A stretch of 64,000 nt of DNA from Alkalimarinus alittae. GTDB taxonomy: Bacteria; Pseudomonadota; Gammaproteobacteria; Pseudomonadales; Oleiphilaceae. Shown here piece after piece: positions 16,898 to 25,671 of the stretch. The stretch lies in NCBI RefSeq assembly GCF_026016465.1, contig NZ_CP100390.1, forward strand, positions 4,095,078 through 4,159,077, in the 5' to 3' direction. Under the pieces are notes generated by a model. It saw only the letters and a list, made by a program, of their open reading frames with translations. It had not been told where the DNA came from and did not search any database. How positions within the stretch are numbered: position 1 is the stretch's first letter; each line of letters starts with the position of its first letter. Made by a program: the position numbers and the translations under genes.

Positions 16898-18784
16898 TTA
16901 TTGATTTATAGGGAGTGTTACAACAAATCTTGTTTTACCCGGCCGACTGATAAACTCAATGCTGCCTTGGTGCTTATCTATGATTCGCTTGCATATACCT
17001 AATCCCAATCCGCTGCCTTCGCCTGCAGGCTTAGTGGTAAAAAAGGATTCATATATCTTCGATTGAATATCTTCAGGAATACCGCAACCATTATCAGTAA
17101 TGATCACTTGGATGTTCTCGCCGTCGCTCAGTGTCGAGATAATCAATCGGCCACTATTTTCCATTGCATATAAAGCGTTATGGATTAAGTTTGTCCACAC
17201 TTGATTGAGCTCATCTGGGTAGCAAAGAATCATTGGCAGCTCGCCAAAATCTTCAACAACCTCACACTCTTGCTTTAAAAGACTTTGATATAGCACCAGT
17301 ACCGTTTGAATCCCAAGGTTAATATCACTTGAAATCATATGCCCTGTATTGTCATGATGAGCAAAGTTTTTCAAGGCAAAGACCACTTTTGATGCCCTGC
17401 CAATAGCAGTACGCACCGTTTCGCTATTCCGCCCAACCCCAGTTAAGCGGTGGGCTAACTCAACCACTTTAAATGCTGAGGGCTGAGACAGTGCAGGCAG
17501 CATACGAGGTAAATGATCGCTCAACTCCATATCAACTAGCATATCTGCCACTTCATCACTTCTATTGATCTGATGCTCATCCAAAATAGTAATAAGCCGC
17601 CGCTTGATCTTGCGTTCTTCTCGGGTGCTACTCACGCGCTCATGTCGAGCATGCGTTAACAGGTCTCTTAGCAACGCTTTATCATCATTATTAGCGCCCA
17701 TTAGAAACACTGAAAAGCCGTCAATAAATAGCGAAAGGTATTTAGAAGTATTCCCCACTGACGCTTTAATGGCGCCCAACGGGGTATTAATTTCATGGGC
17801 AATACCTGCAACAAGCTGGCCTAGTGCAGCCATTTTTTCTGAGTGAATAAGCTGTTGCTGGCTTTCTTCTAACCCGTCTAACGCTTTTGTTAGCTCGTCA
17901 TTTTTCAAATTTAGTTCATTCGTTCGCTGATTGACTTCTTTTTCAAGGGTCTGGTTGTATTCCGCTTGCTGCCTTCGACTTTGCTCAACTCTAATCGCCA
18001 TATGAGCAAAATTACGCGTTAGTGCACCCACTTCATCTTTCGCGTTTGAGGTAATTTTATCAGTGTTGGAGAAGTCACCCTCTGATAAATCTTTAGCAAA
18101 GCGGCTCAATGAAAGGATGGGGGCTACAAGCCGAAGAGATAACTGAGATATTAAAAAGTAAGCCACTATAAGAACGGCTAACCCCAAAAAATACGTTCTG
18201 AGCGTTAAACTACTCAGTCTTTGTTCATTTTCTTGCTGAGATAACGCGACTTGATCATTTAGTCGAGCCAGAGAATAGACCAACAACATATTGCCCCATT
18301 TTGAAGAGCCTATTTGAAGCGGAACGCGAAACGCCATCAACGACTCGCTATTCTGCTTTCCGATCAAGGTAATAGCATGCCCTTTATCGGTAGTCGTGGT
18401 TTTTGCCGAAGACCAGCCTTCAGGTGGAACAAAAGTTTCAAGTTGCTGCGATTCATCGGCCGTATGAACATACACTTTGTTATTGTCATCAAGAATAACG
18501 ACATATTCTAGATCTTGATTCTCTTGAGCCGCTTGCTGTACGCTATAAGTAAGCGCCAACAGGTTATATGAGGCTATGTTTTCAGTAACGAATCGTTCTA
18601 GCGTTTCGGCTTGGAAAGTGGCTTGCTGGTATAAGTTTTCTTTCATTAATGCCGTTCGTTTGTGCAGCTCTTCTTCAAATGCTTCTCGCTGCAACGAAAC
18701 CTGTATTGAGGTCAATATAACTAAGGCAATAAATACAATTGTACCTGTTATTAGCAATAACTTACCGCGAATCCCTACTGTCAC
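16898..18784 (-). CDS. HAMP-containing sensor histidine kinase
   Basis: 628 residues from a GTG start with 'aggagatag' upstream. TM1 is about residues 8-28, a periplasmic sensor domain of roughly 165 residues follows, then TM2 about 197-217 and HAMP about 218-270. A coiled coil leads to the H box 'LVAGIAHEINTPLGAIKA'. A further segment of about 150 residues lies between H and N boxes and includes a basic 'STREERKIKRR' motif and a second His-rich helix. N box 'NLIHNALYAM', G1 'DNGCGIP', G2 'GSGLGLGICK' complete the kinase. It lies 34 bases after the diguanylate cyclase gene and probably phosphorylates it or the lone receiver. Confidence 0.93.
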   Translation of the reverse strand: MTVGIRGKLLLITGTIVFIALVILTSIQVSLQREAFEEELHKRTALMKENLYQQATFQAETLERFVTENIASYNLLALTYSVQQAAQENQDLEYVVILDDNNKVYVHTADESQQLETFVPPEGWSSAKTTTTDKGHAITLIGKQNSESLMAFRVPLQIGSSKWGNMLLVYSLARLNDQVALSQQENEQRLSSLTLRTYFLGLAVLIVAYFLISQLSLRLVAPILSLSRFAKDLSEGDFSNTDKITSNAKDEVGALTRNFAHMAIRVEQSRRQQAEYNQTLEKEVNQRTNELNLKNDELTKALDGLEESQQQLIHSEKMAALGQLVAGIAHEINTPLGAIKASVGNTSKYLSLFIDGFSVFLMGANNDDKALLRDLLTHARHERVSSTREERKIKRRLITILDEHQINRSDEVADMLVDMELSDHLPRMLPALSQPSAFKVVELAHRLTGVGRNSETVRTAIGRASKVVFALKNFAHHDNTGHMISSDINLGIQTVLVLYQSLLKQECEVVEDFGELPMILCYPDELNQVWTNLIHNALYAMENSGRLIISTLSDGENIQVIITDNGCGIPEDIQSKIYESFFTTKPAGEGSGLGLGICKRIIDKHQGSIEFISRPGKTRFVVTLPINQ

Positions 18785-18818
18785 TCTACGCTATCTCCTA
18801 GTCTCATCAGCTGACGCC

Positions 18819-20312
18819 CTAATTATAAGAAATTAGGTTGCGCCCCTTATGCTTTGAGTCATACAGCGCTTGGTCTGCTCTAATCATCGCACCACTGATC
18901 GTGGATTCCTCATCCTTAACTTCAGACAGTCCCATACTCACACTGATAGAGATACAGTGGTCACCAACGACGACAGTATTAGACGAAATAGCCAAACGCA
19001 CACGTTCACAAATTTCCTTACCTTCATCTACATCTGTCTCAGGCATTAATAAGGCAAACTCTTCGCCCCCTATACGCCCAATAACGTCATGTTCTCTTAT
19101 TGTTTCAACAATAACATGAGCGACTTTTTCCAACACAGTATCGCCGACTTGATGCCCAAATTTATCGTTAACTTCCTTAAAAAAGTCCACATCAAGAATC
19201 GCTAGTAATGCCTTTCGACCATAACGACGAGCTCTAGATGCTTCTGCATCAGCTCGTTCGAAAAAGCACCGTCGATTCATCAGTTTTGTTAACTCATCTG
19301 TGGTCGCAAAGTAATTCAGCTTTTTGTTCACATCCAGAAAAATATCGTTCAGTTGCTCTTGTTTTCTCAGCGCCTGGTGCAGTTCATGAGTGCGTTTTTC
19401 AACTAACTGTTCAAGGTTTAAGCTGTGCTTCTCAAGCGCTCGATTATACTGAGATATACGAATCATGCCTGCTAGCGTGTGGCAAACGGACGATAAAAAT
19501 GCTTTGACTTGAGGCGTCTCATCATGGGTTTCATCAATATAGATATAAAGTATGCCAACCGACTTACCTTGGAGCGTAATGGGTGCTCTATAATATCTAA
19601 CACTGGGAGACGATGTAATTAGCGTGACGTCTTGACCCACTTCGCCATCGCTAACATTAGATTCAGGTGCTTCACCCTGGTTCACCTGTGATATCATCAC
19701 AAGATCAGGATCTTTAGTCGACCACTCTAAATCTGCCTGTTCCAAATCTACTGTGTAAATAGACCCCTTTGCAGATACAGAAAAGCACCCCGTTGATAAA
19801 ATAGCAGATAGGGCTTGAGACAATTGTTCTTCGAATGATACGTTGGTAATAACTAATTGAAGCACCTTATGGATGATGCTCTGGTAGCAAGCCTGCCGTC
19901 TTAGCTCCTTTTGGTCATAGTAACTACGCAACCCGGTTTTGATGGTTAAGACTAAATCCTCTTCATCCCAGGGTTTAGATATATAACGAAATAGGCTCGC
20001 TTTGTTAACGGCCTCACCCACTGACTCGGCGGTCGCTTGGCCCGTCAACATAATGCCGTGAGTATTGGGTAACAACGTTTTAATTCGAGCTAATAACTCA
20101 TCACCATACATGCCCCCCATAATCTGATCAGCAATTACAAGCGGTACTTCTGTTCGGCTTTCAGTGAGCTCCTCTAAAATTTCTAGCGCTTCTTCACCAC
20201 TTTCTGCCAATTCTATTTGGTAAGTATCCCCCAAATTGTTCATCAACTGGCTTTTTAAACTGCTAAGAATGATACGCTCATCATCAACACAAAGAATGAC
20301 AGGTCTGCTCAC
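18819..20312 (-). CDS. Response-regulator diguanylate cyclase (REC-GAF-GGDEF)
   Basis: 497 residues, GTG start. REC domain (about 1-125): 'ILCVDDERIIL', Asp in 'VIADQIMGG', 'KPW' lysine. A GAF-like domain (about 150-290) and a coiled coil follow. The GGDEF domain (about 335-497) has the active site 'GGEEF' and an intact product-inhibition site 'REHD' five residues upstream, so it should synthesise c-di-GMP and be feedback-inhibited. Its GTG start overlaps the stop of the receiver gene upstream in a gtga tetranucleotide, so the two are translationally coupled. Output would be signal-controlled c-di-GMP. Confidence 0.95.
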   Translation of the reverse strand: MSRPVILCVDDERIILSSLKSQLMNNLGDTYQIELAESGEEALEILEELTESRTEVPLVIADQIMGGMYGDELLARIKTLLPNTHGIMLTGQATAESVGEAVNKASLFRYISKPWDEEDLVLTIKTGLRSYYDQKELRRQACYQSIIHKVLQLVITNVSFEEQLSQALSAILSTGCFSVSAKGSIYTVDLEQADLEWSTKDPDLVMISQVNQGEAPESNVSDGEVGQDVTLITSSPSVRYYRAPITLQGKSVGILYIYIDETHDETPQVKAFLSSVCHTLAGMIRISQYNRALEKHSLNLEQLVEKRTHELHQALRKQEQLNDIFLDVNKKLNYFATTDELTKLMNRRCFFERADAEASRARRYGRKALLAILDVDFFKEVNDKFGHQVGDTVLEKVAHVIVETIREHDVIGRIGGEEFALLMPETDVDEGKEICERVRLAISSNTVVVGDHCISISVSMGLSEVKDEESTISGAMIRADQALYDSKHKGRNLISYN

Positions 20313-20704
20313 TTATCCTCCAGTGTTGCTTTGATGATATTCACGAGGTCTTCTTTACTCCAAGGTTTAGTCAAGCAAGCGGCTAAATTAGCTTTTTCGT
20401 TAACACGTTCGATCACGTCAGGGTCCGCATGTCCGGTTAACATGATCTTAACGACACGAGGATATTTTTCATGTAATGCAATCAATAATGCGTCTCCTTT
20501 CACCTTAGGCATTAAGCAGTCAGAAATAACAACCGCAAGTTCATCGCCTACGTCAAATATCTCATTAATCACTTCCCATGCTTCTTCTGCACTTTCTGCT
20601 ATTTCATACGAGAATTTTGTTCCTAAACAATACCTTAACTGCGCCCGCAAGCTCATTAAAATGGTTCTGTCATCATCTACACACAATATGAAAGGTTTAC
20701 TCAT
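20309..20704 (-). CDS. Single-domain response regulator
   Basis: 131 residues, a stand-alone receiver: acidic pair in 'ILCVDDDRTIL', phosphoacceptor Asp in 'VVISDCLMPKVKGD', Thr in 'IMLTGHAD', Lys in 'LTKPWSKEDLV'. It closely resembles the REC domain of the downstream cyclase (both have 'ILCVDD' and 'KPW'), so one likely arose from the other. Without an output domain it may act as a phosphate sink, relay or protein-binding switch. It is the first gene of the minus-strand operon and starts only 70 bases from the divergent solute-binding gene at 20775. Confidence 0.92.
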   Translation of the reverse strand: MSKPFILCVDDDRTILMSLRAQLRYCLGTKFSYEIAESAEEAWEVINEIFDVGDELAVVISDCLMPKVKGDALLIALHEKYPRVVKIMLTGHADPDVIERVNEKANLAACLTKPWSKEDLVNIIKATLEDK

Positions 20705-20774
20705 TCAATAACCGTCTGAAATAGCCTACACTCAGTATATAATAGACCATAAATTCATAATAAGAAGATTCAAT

Positions 20775-21620
20775 TTGTTCAGTATTATTGCACTGAAACT
20801 GACACCATTTTTTCGCAGAGCCTCCGCCTTTGCGCTATTAGCACTCCTGCTATTAGGTGTGCCTTCTGTTGCTTTGTGCCAAGATAAATTCACTATTTAC
20901 TTTTATGACCCTGAAGTAAACACCACTCGAAATGTCGTTTTAAAAATGGTATTTGATCAATACCTTAAAGAAAAAGGTCAATTTCAATTTCAGCCAGTGG
21001 ACAACAAGCGCACCTTTGAGTCTCTAATACAAAATGACCCAAATGCTATATTTATGATCTCCAACTGGCACTTTAACCAACTAAAAGAGCAACCTCTGAC
21101 AGCGTCTCCGGTGCTTAGAGGTATTAAAAATGGTAGTGATACTTACCGCAAGTTTCTAGTAGTTAAAAATGCGGATGCCGATATTGAAACAATGACCATC
21201 GCAACCTCAGGTACGGCGCCATTCTCCCGCTCTATTTTGGCCGACGTTTACCCACAGCACACCCCGAGCCAACTCGCTAAACCCAAATTGTTATTAGTGC
21301 CAAAAGATATCGATGCCTTAATGGCTGTCGGCTTTGGTTTAGCGGATGCAGCTCTTGCAAGTGAGCTAAGCCTCGAAACATTATCAACACTGTATAAGAA
21401 CCAACGGCAGCAATTACATATAGTCGGTAATAGTCGTCCACTTAAACGATTGCTTGTTGTTCGTCATAATTCCCCATCACCTACCAAAGCAGAAGCCATT
21501 GACGCATTGCATGATATGAGCAAGAGCAGTAAGGGCTTGCAAGCACTCAACACACTCGGACTAAACGGGTGGCAGTCGTTAGATGAAAGACTGGATGAAG
21601 ACGGGAGGCCAGCACAATGA
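20775..21620 (+). CDS. PhnD-like periplasmic solute-binding protein
   Basis: 281 residues from a TTG start preceded by 'aagaag'. The signal peptide core is 'FALLALLLLGVPSVALCQ'. The mature fold resembles phosphate/phosphonate-type (PhnD, PF12974) binding proteins: 'FTIYFYDPEVNTTRNVVLKM' start, 'TMTIATSGTAPFSRSILADV' hinge and a lobe with 'GFGLADAALASEL'. No ABC membrane or ATPase genes are near. It overlaps the next binding-protein gene by an ATGA, and it is divergent to the receiver/cyclase/kinase operon; it may supply the ligand signal to that kinase (inference). Confidence 0.75.
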   Translation: MFSIIALKLTPFFRRASAFALLALLLLGVPSVALCQDKFTIYFYDPEVNTTRNVVLKMVFDQYLKEKGQFQFQPVDNKRTFESLIQNDPNAIFMISNWHFNQLKEQPLTASPVLRGIKNGSDTYRKFLVVKNADADIETMTIATSGTAPFSRSILADVYPQHTPSQLAKPKLLLVPKDIDALMAVGFGLADAALASELSLETLSTLYKNQRQQLHIVGNSRPLKRLLVVRHNSPSPTKAEAIDALHDMSKSSKGLQALNTLGLNGWQSLDERLDEDGRPAQ

Positions 21621-22594
21621 GTTTTTGGCCAAAGCTCGCAGTATATTTACTGCTTACCTTACTGACAGCGTCTTGTGCGCATCGACCTGCGATCAACAGC
21701 ACAACACCTACGATTGATGCTACGGGAGTGAAAAATATCCTTGTTATCAATACCAATCACTCGCTCGAACGTTATAGGGTATCTCAAGCCGCCTTTATCG
21801 AAACGCTTAAATTAACAGCCGCAGACAACACGCGTGCAGTTAGCACGATCGATTTAGATATGGACAACACTCCGGTAGAGACGCTACAAGATGTTCTAAA
21901 TCAGCGCCATTATGATGCGGTTTACTGCATAGGCGCCAAAGCACTAGGGTCAGTAGACTATATAGATCCAAACACACAGGTGGTATTTAGCTCAGTTTTA
22001 AATTGGCGACGATTTGTTGACCAACCTAGATATTCAGGTATTGCTAGTGATCCTGCCACCGAAGCCCAACTGACCTGGTTCAAATACTTTTTCCCTGACA
22101 TAAAAACGATCGGTGTATTGTACAGTGCTAAAAACCGTCAACTGCTTAAACATGCAACTAAGATAGCCTCGCAACTCTCAATCAATATAGTCGGGGAAGA
22201 AGTCCATTCAAATTCAAGCCTAATGGCTCAAGCTAATGCTCTGTTGCCTAATGTGGATGCCTTATGGCTTATTTCAGATTCAACAGTCCTAAGCTCTACG
22301 GACACTGCAAAACAACTCTTTGCTGCCGCAGATCAACACAAAACGCCTATCCTTTCATATAACCCTGTATTTGTTGAAATGGGTGCACTGCTTAGCATTT
22401 CAGCCGATGTTGCAACCACTGGTCGCCAGGCTGCATTAATCATGAACAACCTACTTAGTGGTTCCAATCAAGCGTCATCTATTCAATTCCCTGCGGGCAG
22501 CAGTATTTCACTAAACCTGAGAAAAGTGCACGAATACAATATAAAGCTCAATAGCAGCGCATTGGATTCAGTAAATGAGCTTGTAGGAGAGTAA
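21617..22594 (+). CDS. ABC_sub_bind-type substrate-binding lipoprotein
   Basis: 325 residues. Lipobox 'TASC' follows the signal helix 'LAVYLLLTLL', so the protein is lipid-anchored. The mature part fits the ABC_sub_bind (PF04392) periplasmic-binding fold: 'NILVINTNHSLERYRVSQAA', 'HYDAVYCIGAKAL', 'KTIGVLYSAKNRQLL', 'VDALWLISDSTVLSS' and 'GALLSISADVATTGRQAA'. The start ATG overlaps the preceding gene (ATGA) and has a strong 'gggagg'. Again there is no transporter core, so the two tandem binding proteins look like sensory or scavenging components. Ligand unknown. Confidence 0.85.
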   Translation: MSFWPKLAVYLLLTLLTASCAHRPAINSTTPTIDATGVKNILVINTNHSLERYRVSQAAFIETLKLTAADNTRAVSTIDLDMDNTPVETLQDVLNQRHYDAVYCIGAKALGSVDYIDPNTQVVFSSVLNWRRFVDQPRYSGIASDPATEAQLTWFKYFFPDIKTIGVLYSAKNRQLLKHATKIASQLSINIVGEEVHSNSSLMAQANALLPNVDALWLISDSTVLSSTDTAKQLFAAADQHKTPILSYNPVFVEMGALLSISADVATTGRQAALIMNNLLSGSNQASSIQFPAGSSISLNLRKVHEYNIKLNSSALDSVNELVGE

Positions 22595-22639
22595 CAAGGT
22601 GACACTCCTACAATATAGACAGCGGATAACCCAACTATT

Positions 22640-24694
22640 TTAGAGTTTATAGCTTAACTCAACCATTAAGCTTCTACCGGGTTTAGGGTAATCTGAAAGC
22701 ATTGAGCCAGATGGCGATGGATCAGAGTAGGTGGTGTCGGCTAAGTTATAAACAGATGCTTGAAGCTCTAACCCTTCGATGTAATTCTTCCAAGTAACAG
22801 CCAGATCTAAGGTAACTAAATCGGGGACATCACTTCGCATATCCGCACTATCCCGACTTAAGCTACCTCGATATAACAACCCGACAAAACCGTCAAGATG
22901 CTTTGAGTGGCGATAGTTAAACGATGCGTTAGCCTTATGCAGTGGCACCTCTGGCGCACGCTCATTAGTCACCTGATTAAACGGATGTTGATAAGTATAA
23001 TTGAGCGCTACGCTTGAACCATCTCTAAGCCTTGATGATATTTCAAACTCGATACCATCAACCCTTAACCGACCAACATTACCCGACTCGCTCACTGCAG
23101 CTCCCGAGGGCGTAGGTGTGGGTCCAATCAAATTAGTAATATCATTTCTAAACCATGTTGCCCGTAAGCTAGTGCGTTTAGTGATGTCGCCATTAATGCC
23201 TAATTCAAAGGTTTCTATTTCCTCAGGCTCAACATCAGGGTTCCCGATGATAGAGGGGTTGTTTATATTGTATAGCTCACCAAAAGTGGGCGCCCTAAAC
23301 GCTGAGCCATAGGTGGCAATAAAATTATAATGTTCGATAAAGCCCCAAGTAAAGCTCAAGCGCGGGTTAAATGAACTACCAAAGTCACTGTAATGGTCGT
23401 AACGCGCGCCCGCAATGAGCCTCAAGTTCTCACCCATATCCCAAATATCTTGTACATAAGCGGCATAAATATCTCGATTATGGCTGCCATTCCAGTTAGT
23501 CGTCGAAGATATATCTTTCATCGGACCAGACCCGAAATTAGTCCAAAGCTCTACATTATACTGACTTTGATGTTCCGCCGTGACACCACCAAGTAGCTTG
23601 TGTTGGCTATTTAGTTGAAATTCAAGTTGAGCATCCACGCCTGTTTTATCATGCTTAATCGGGCTTCTTAAAAACAAACCATCGGGGTAAGTGAATCCGC
23701 TAGTATCAGTATACCCTTTGGGCACAATTTCCCACAGGTTATCAAACTGGAAGTGATCAAAATACAACTTGCTTATAAATGTAAGTTGACTTGAGAGTGC
23801 TCGCCGGTAGCCTAGTTCAAAAAAGTAATCGACATATTCCTGCTCTGTTCCATCATTCAAAACATTATTAGCACCTAAATAAGAACCACTTTGCCGCTTC
23901 AAATATTTGCCTTGCAGTGAATAGTCGCCGTACCCCAGCTGAAAGCCTAACTCATAACGTTGTTGCCAGAAATCGGTGGTGCCCGATTGCCCAATAGCGT
24001 CTGATTCAACATGCCCGTTTATACCGTCCGTATCTAAAACATTTAGGTTGACTGAGACGTCTAACTGATCAAACGTATCTCCAAACTGCACATTCAGTTT
24101 GTGAGTTTCATCGCTACCGGCACCCACGGTTAATTCGGTCCCGTTAATATCAGACGCATCTTTAGTGATGATGTTTATCACCGCAACAAACGCATTAGCC
24201 CCATACAAGGCAGAGCCAGGCCCTCTAACCACTTCAACCCGCTCAATATCATCTACAATAAAATTGTTGTAAGAAGTCTGTCCACCGCCATTAACCAGAT
24301 TATTATTCGTAGGGTGGCCGTTAATTAGATACAGTACTTTTTCGGAAAAGTTAGTTTTTACTCCTCTAACCTCAACCGAAGAAATCCCCATATTAAACTG
24401 GCTAACGCCGATGCCGGGCAACCGCTTCAGGGCATCCATCAGGTTTCTAGCCCCCATATTTTTTAGTTCAGAGGCCGTAATCACCGAAACTGTTGCGCCG
24501 CTTTTTCTAATATTCTCTAACGTTTTAGTTGCCGTTGTGACATAAGACTCCTCTTGCAACCAACGAATCTCTTCTTCTAAAGCCGTGAGTACCTGCTCTT
24601 CTGATTCTTTCTCAGTTGCTTCTACCCAACTCACGCTAGCAGTCAATAAGACTAATAACGAACACCTCATATTTACTCGTATTATCTTTCGCAT
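22640..24694 (-). CDS. TonB-dependent outer-membrane receptor
   Basis: 684 residues. Signal peptide ends near 'SVSWVEATEKE'. An acidic N-terminal stretch 'ESEEQVLTALEEEI' precedes the plug: 'SGATVSVITASELKNMGARN', 'LPGIGVSQ', 'VEVRGVKT', 'VEVVRGPGSALYGANAFVAV'. The barrel runs to the C-terminal 'SLMVELSYKL'. Overall similarity is to cobalamin/heme/colicin-I-type receptors, but the ligand cannot be assigned. It is convergent with the two binding proteins (45 bases between stops) and divergent from the LuxR-type regulator at 25004, which is a natural candidate for its control. Confidence 0.93.
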   Translation of the reverse strand: MRKIIRVNMRCSLLVLLTASVSWVEATEKESEEQVLTALEEEIRWLQEESYVTTATKTLENIRKSGATVSVITASELKNMGARNLMDALKRLPGIGVSQFNMGISSVEVRGVKTNFSEKVLYLINGHPTNNNLVNGGGQTSYNNFIVDDIERVEVVRGPGSALYGANAFVAVINIITKDASDINGTELTVGAGSDETHKLNVQFGDTFDQLDVSVNLNVLDTDGINGHVESDAIGQSGTTDFWQQRYELGFQLGYGDYSLQGKYLKRQSGSYLGANNVLNDGTEQEYVDYFFELGYRRALSSQLTFISKLYFDHFQFDNLWEIVPKGYTDTSGFTYPDGLFLRSPIKHDKTGVDAQLEFQLNSQHKLLGGVTAEHQSQYNVELWTNFGSGPMKDISSTTNWNGSHNRDIYAAYVQDIWDMGENLRLIAGARYDHYSDFGSSFNPRLSFTWGFIEHYNFIATYGSAFRAPTFGELYNINNPSIIGNPDVEPEEIETFELGINGDITKRTSLRATWFRNDITNLIGPTPTPSGAAVSESGNVGRLRVDGIEFEISSRLRDGSSVALNYTYQHPFNQVTNERAPEVPLHKANASFNYRHSKHLDGFVGLLYRGSLSRDSADMRSDVPDLVTLDLAVTWKNYIEGLELQASVYNLADTTYSDPSPSGSMLSDYPKPGRSLMVELSYKL

Positions 24695-25003
24695 GTCCTA
24701 TCTCTTTATTCTTTATAAGGCTCTATCTAACTGATGCTTGGCTTAGCATTAGCCGAATTTCTCGTTATATTGTAAATAATAGCTTATGCACTAAAAGCTG
24801 CCGCCCCTAAAACCAAAATCTATCACAAACCCCCTTCATCTACTCCCTGTAGCGACGCCATGTGTCTACGCAAAACCGACCACAATCACACTTTATTATT
24901 ATTGATCGGTATATACTTGATACGACTGTCTAAACATTGCAAAGCTCAGACCGCTCATATTACGCAGTACGTACTAAAAAAATAAAAATAATCAGAGACC
25001 ATT
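24695..25003. promoter_or_regulatory. Divergent regulatory region, TonB receptor / LuxR-type regulator
   Basis: 309 bases separating divergent starts, so two promoters are expected. Nested small palindromes occur near 24734-24756 (atgct-tggctt-agcat and ggct-tagcatt-agcc). The sequence close to the regulator start is AT-rich. No operator or -35/-10 pair is assigned with confidence and no small gene is seen. Confidence 0.4.
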
Positions 25004-25660
25004 ATGAATACGAACAATACTATGCTGCAAACAGCATCGGTGCGTTTTCTTATCGTTGAAGATCACCCTCTATTTTTGGAGGGGTTAACGTTGGCATTGC
25101 AAAAAATGCCCTCACACATCTATTTACAGTCAGTGGGTAGTGCGCAAGCTGCAAAAGCGGCTTTAACACAATCAGCTGACTATGACCTTATCTTACTAGA
25201 CCTTCATTTACCCGATGGCCAAGGGCTTACGTTATTGCGCTATCTTCAACTTAAAAGAATATTTATTCCCGTAGCCATTATATCTGCCTCAGAAGATCAG
25301 TCTGATGTAAGAGCCGCCATCTCTGCAGGCGCGTCTGGTTTTATTAGTAAAGCTAATAATAGCGCTGCTATTGTGTCAGCTATTGAACGCGTGTTAGCAG
25401 GAGAAGAATGCCTGCCTGATTTTTATCATCCCCCCCAACAAAACCAACCAACACTGGCGACGCAGTGCACGCTTACGCCTCGTCAATTAGAGGTGCTTGA
25501 GCTGCTAGCGGAGGGCTTGCCCAATAAACGAATATGCCAACGCTTAGAATTGACTGAACATACGGTAAAAACCCACCTCAAAACACTGTTTCAGTTACTA
25601 GAGGTGCATAATCGGACAGAGTGTGTGCAAAAAGCGGCCAAGCTGGGTTTTCTCGGTTAA
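25004..25660 (+). CDS. NarL/FixJ-type response regulator
   Basis: 218 residues. Receiver domain residues about 13-130: acidic 'VEDHPLFLEG', Asp in 'LILLDLHLPDGQG', Lys in 'FISKANN'. LuxR-type HTH at about 150-212: 'LTPRQLEVLELLAEGLPNKRI' and 'LTEHTVKTHLKTLFQLLEV'. It should bind DNA as a dimer after phosphorylation. The hybrid kinase is convergent with stops 11 bases apart, and is the obvious partner. The divergent TonB receptor gene is the nearest likely target. Confidence 0.94.
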   Translation: MNTNNTMLQTASVRFLIVEDHPLFLEGLTLALQKMPSHIYLQSVGSAQAAKAALTQSADYDLILLDLHLPDGQGLTLLRYLQLKRIFIPVAIISASEDQSDVRAAISAGASGFISKANNSAAIVSAIERVLAGEECLPDFYHPPQQNQPTLATQCTLTPRQLEVLELLAEGLPNKRICQRLELTEHTVKTHLKTLFQLLEVHNRTECVQKAAKLGFLG

Positions 25661-25671
25661 AGTAAGGAGGC

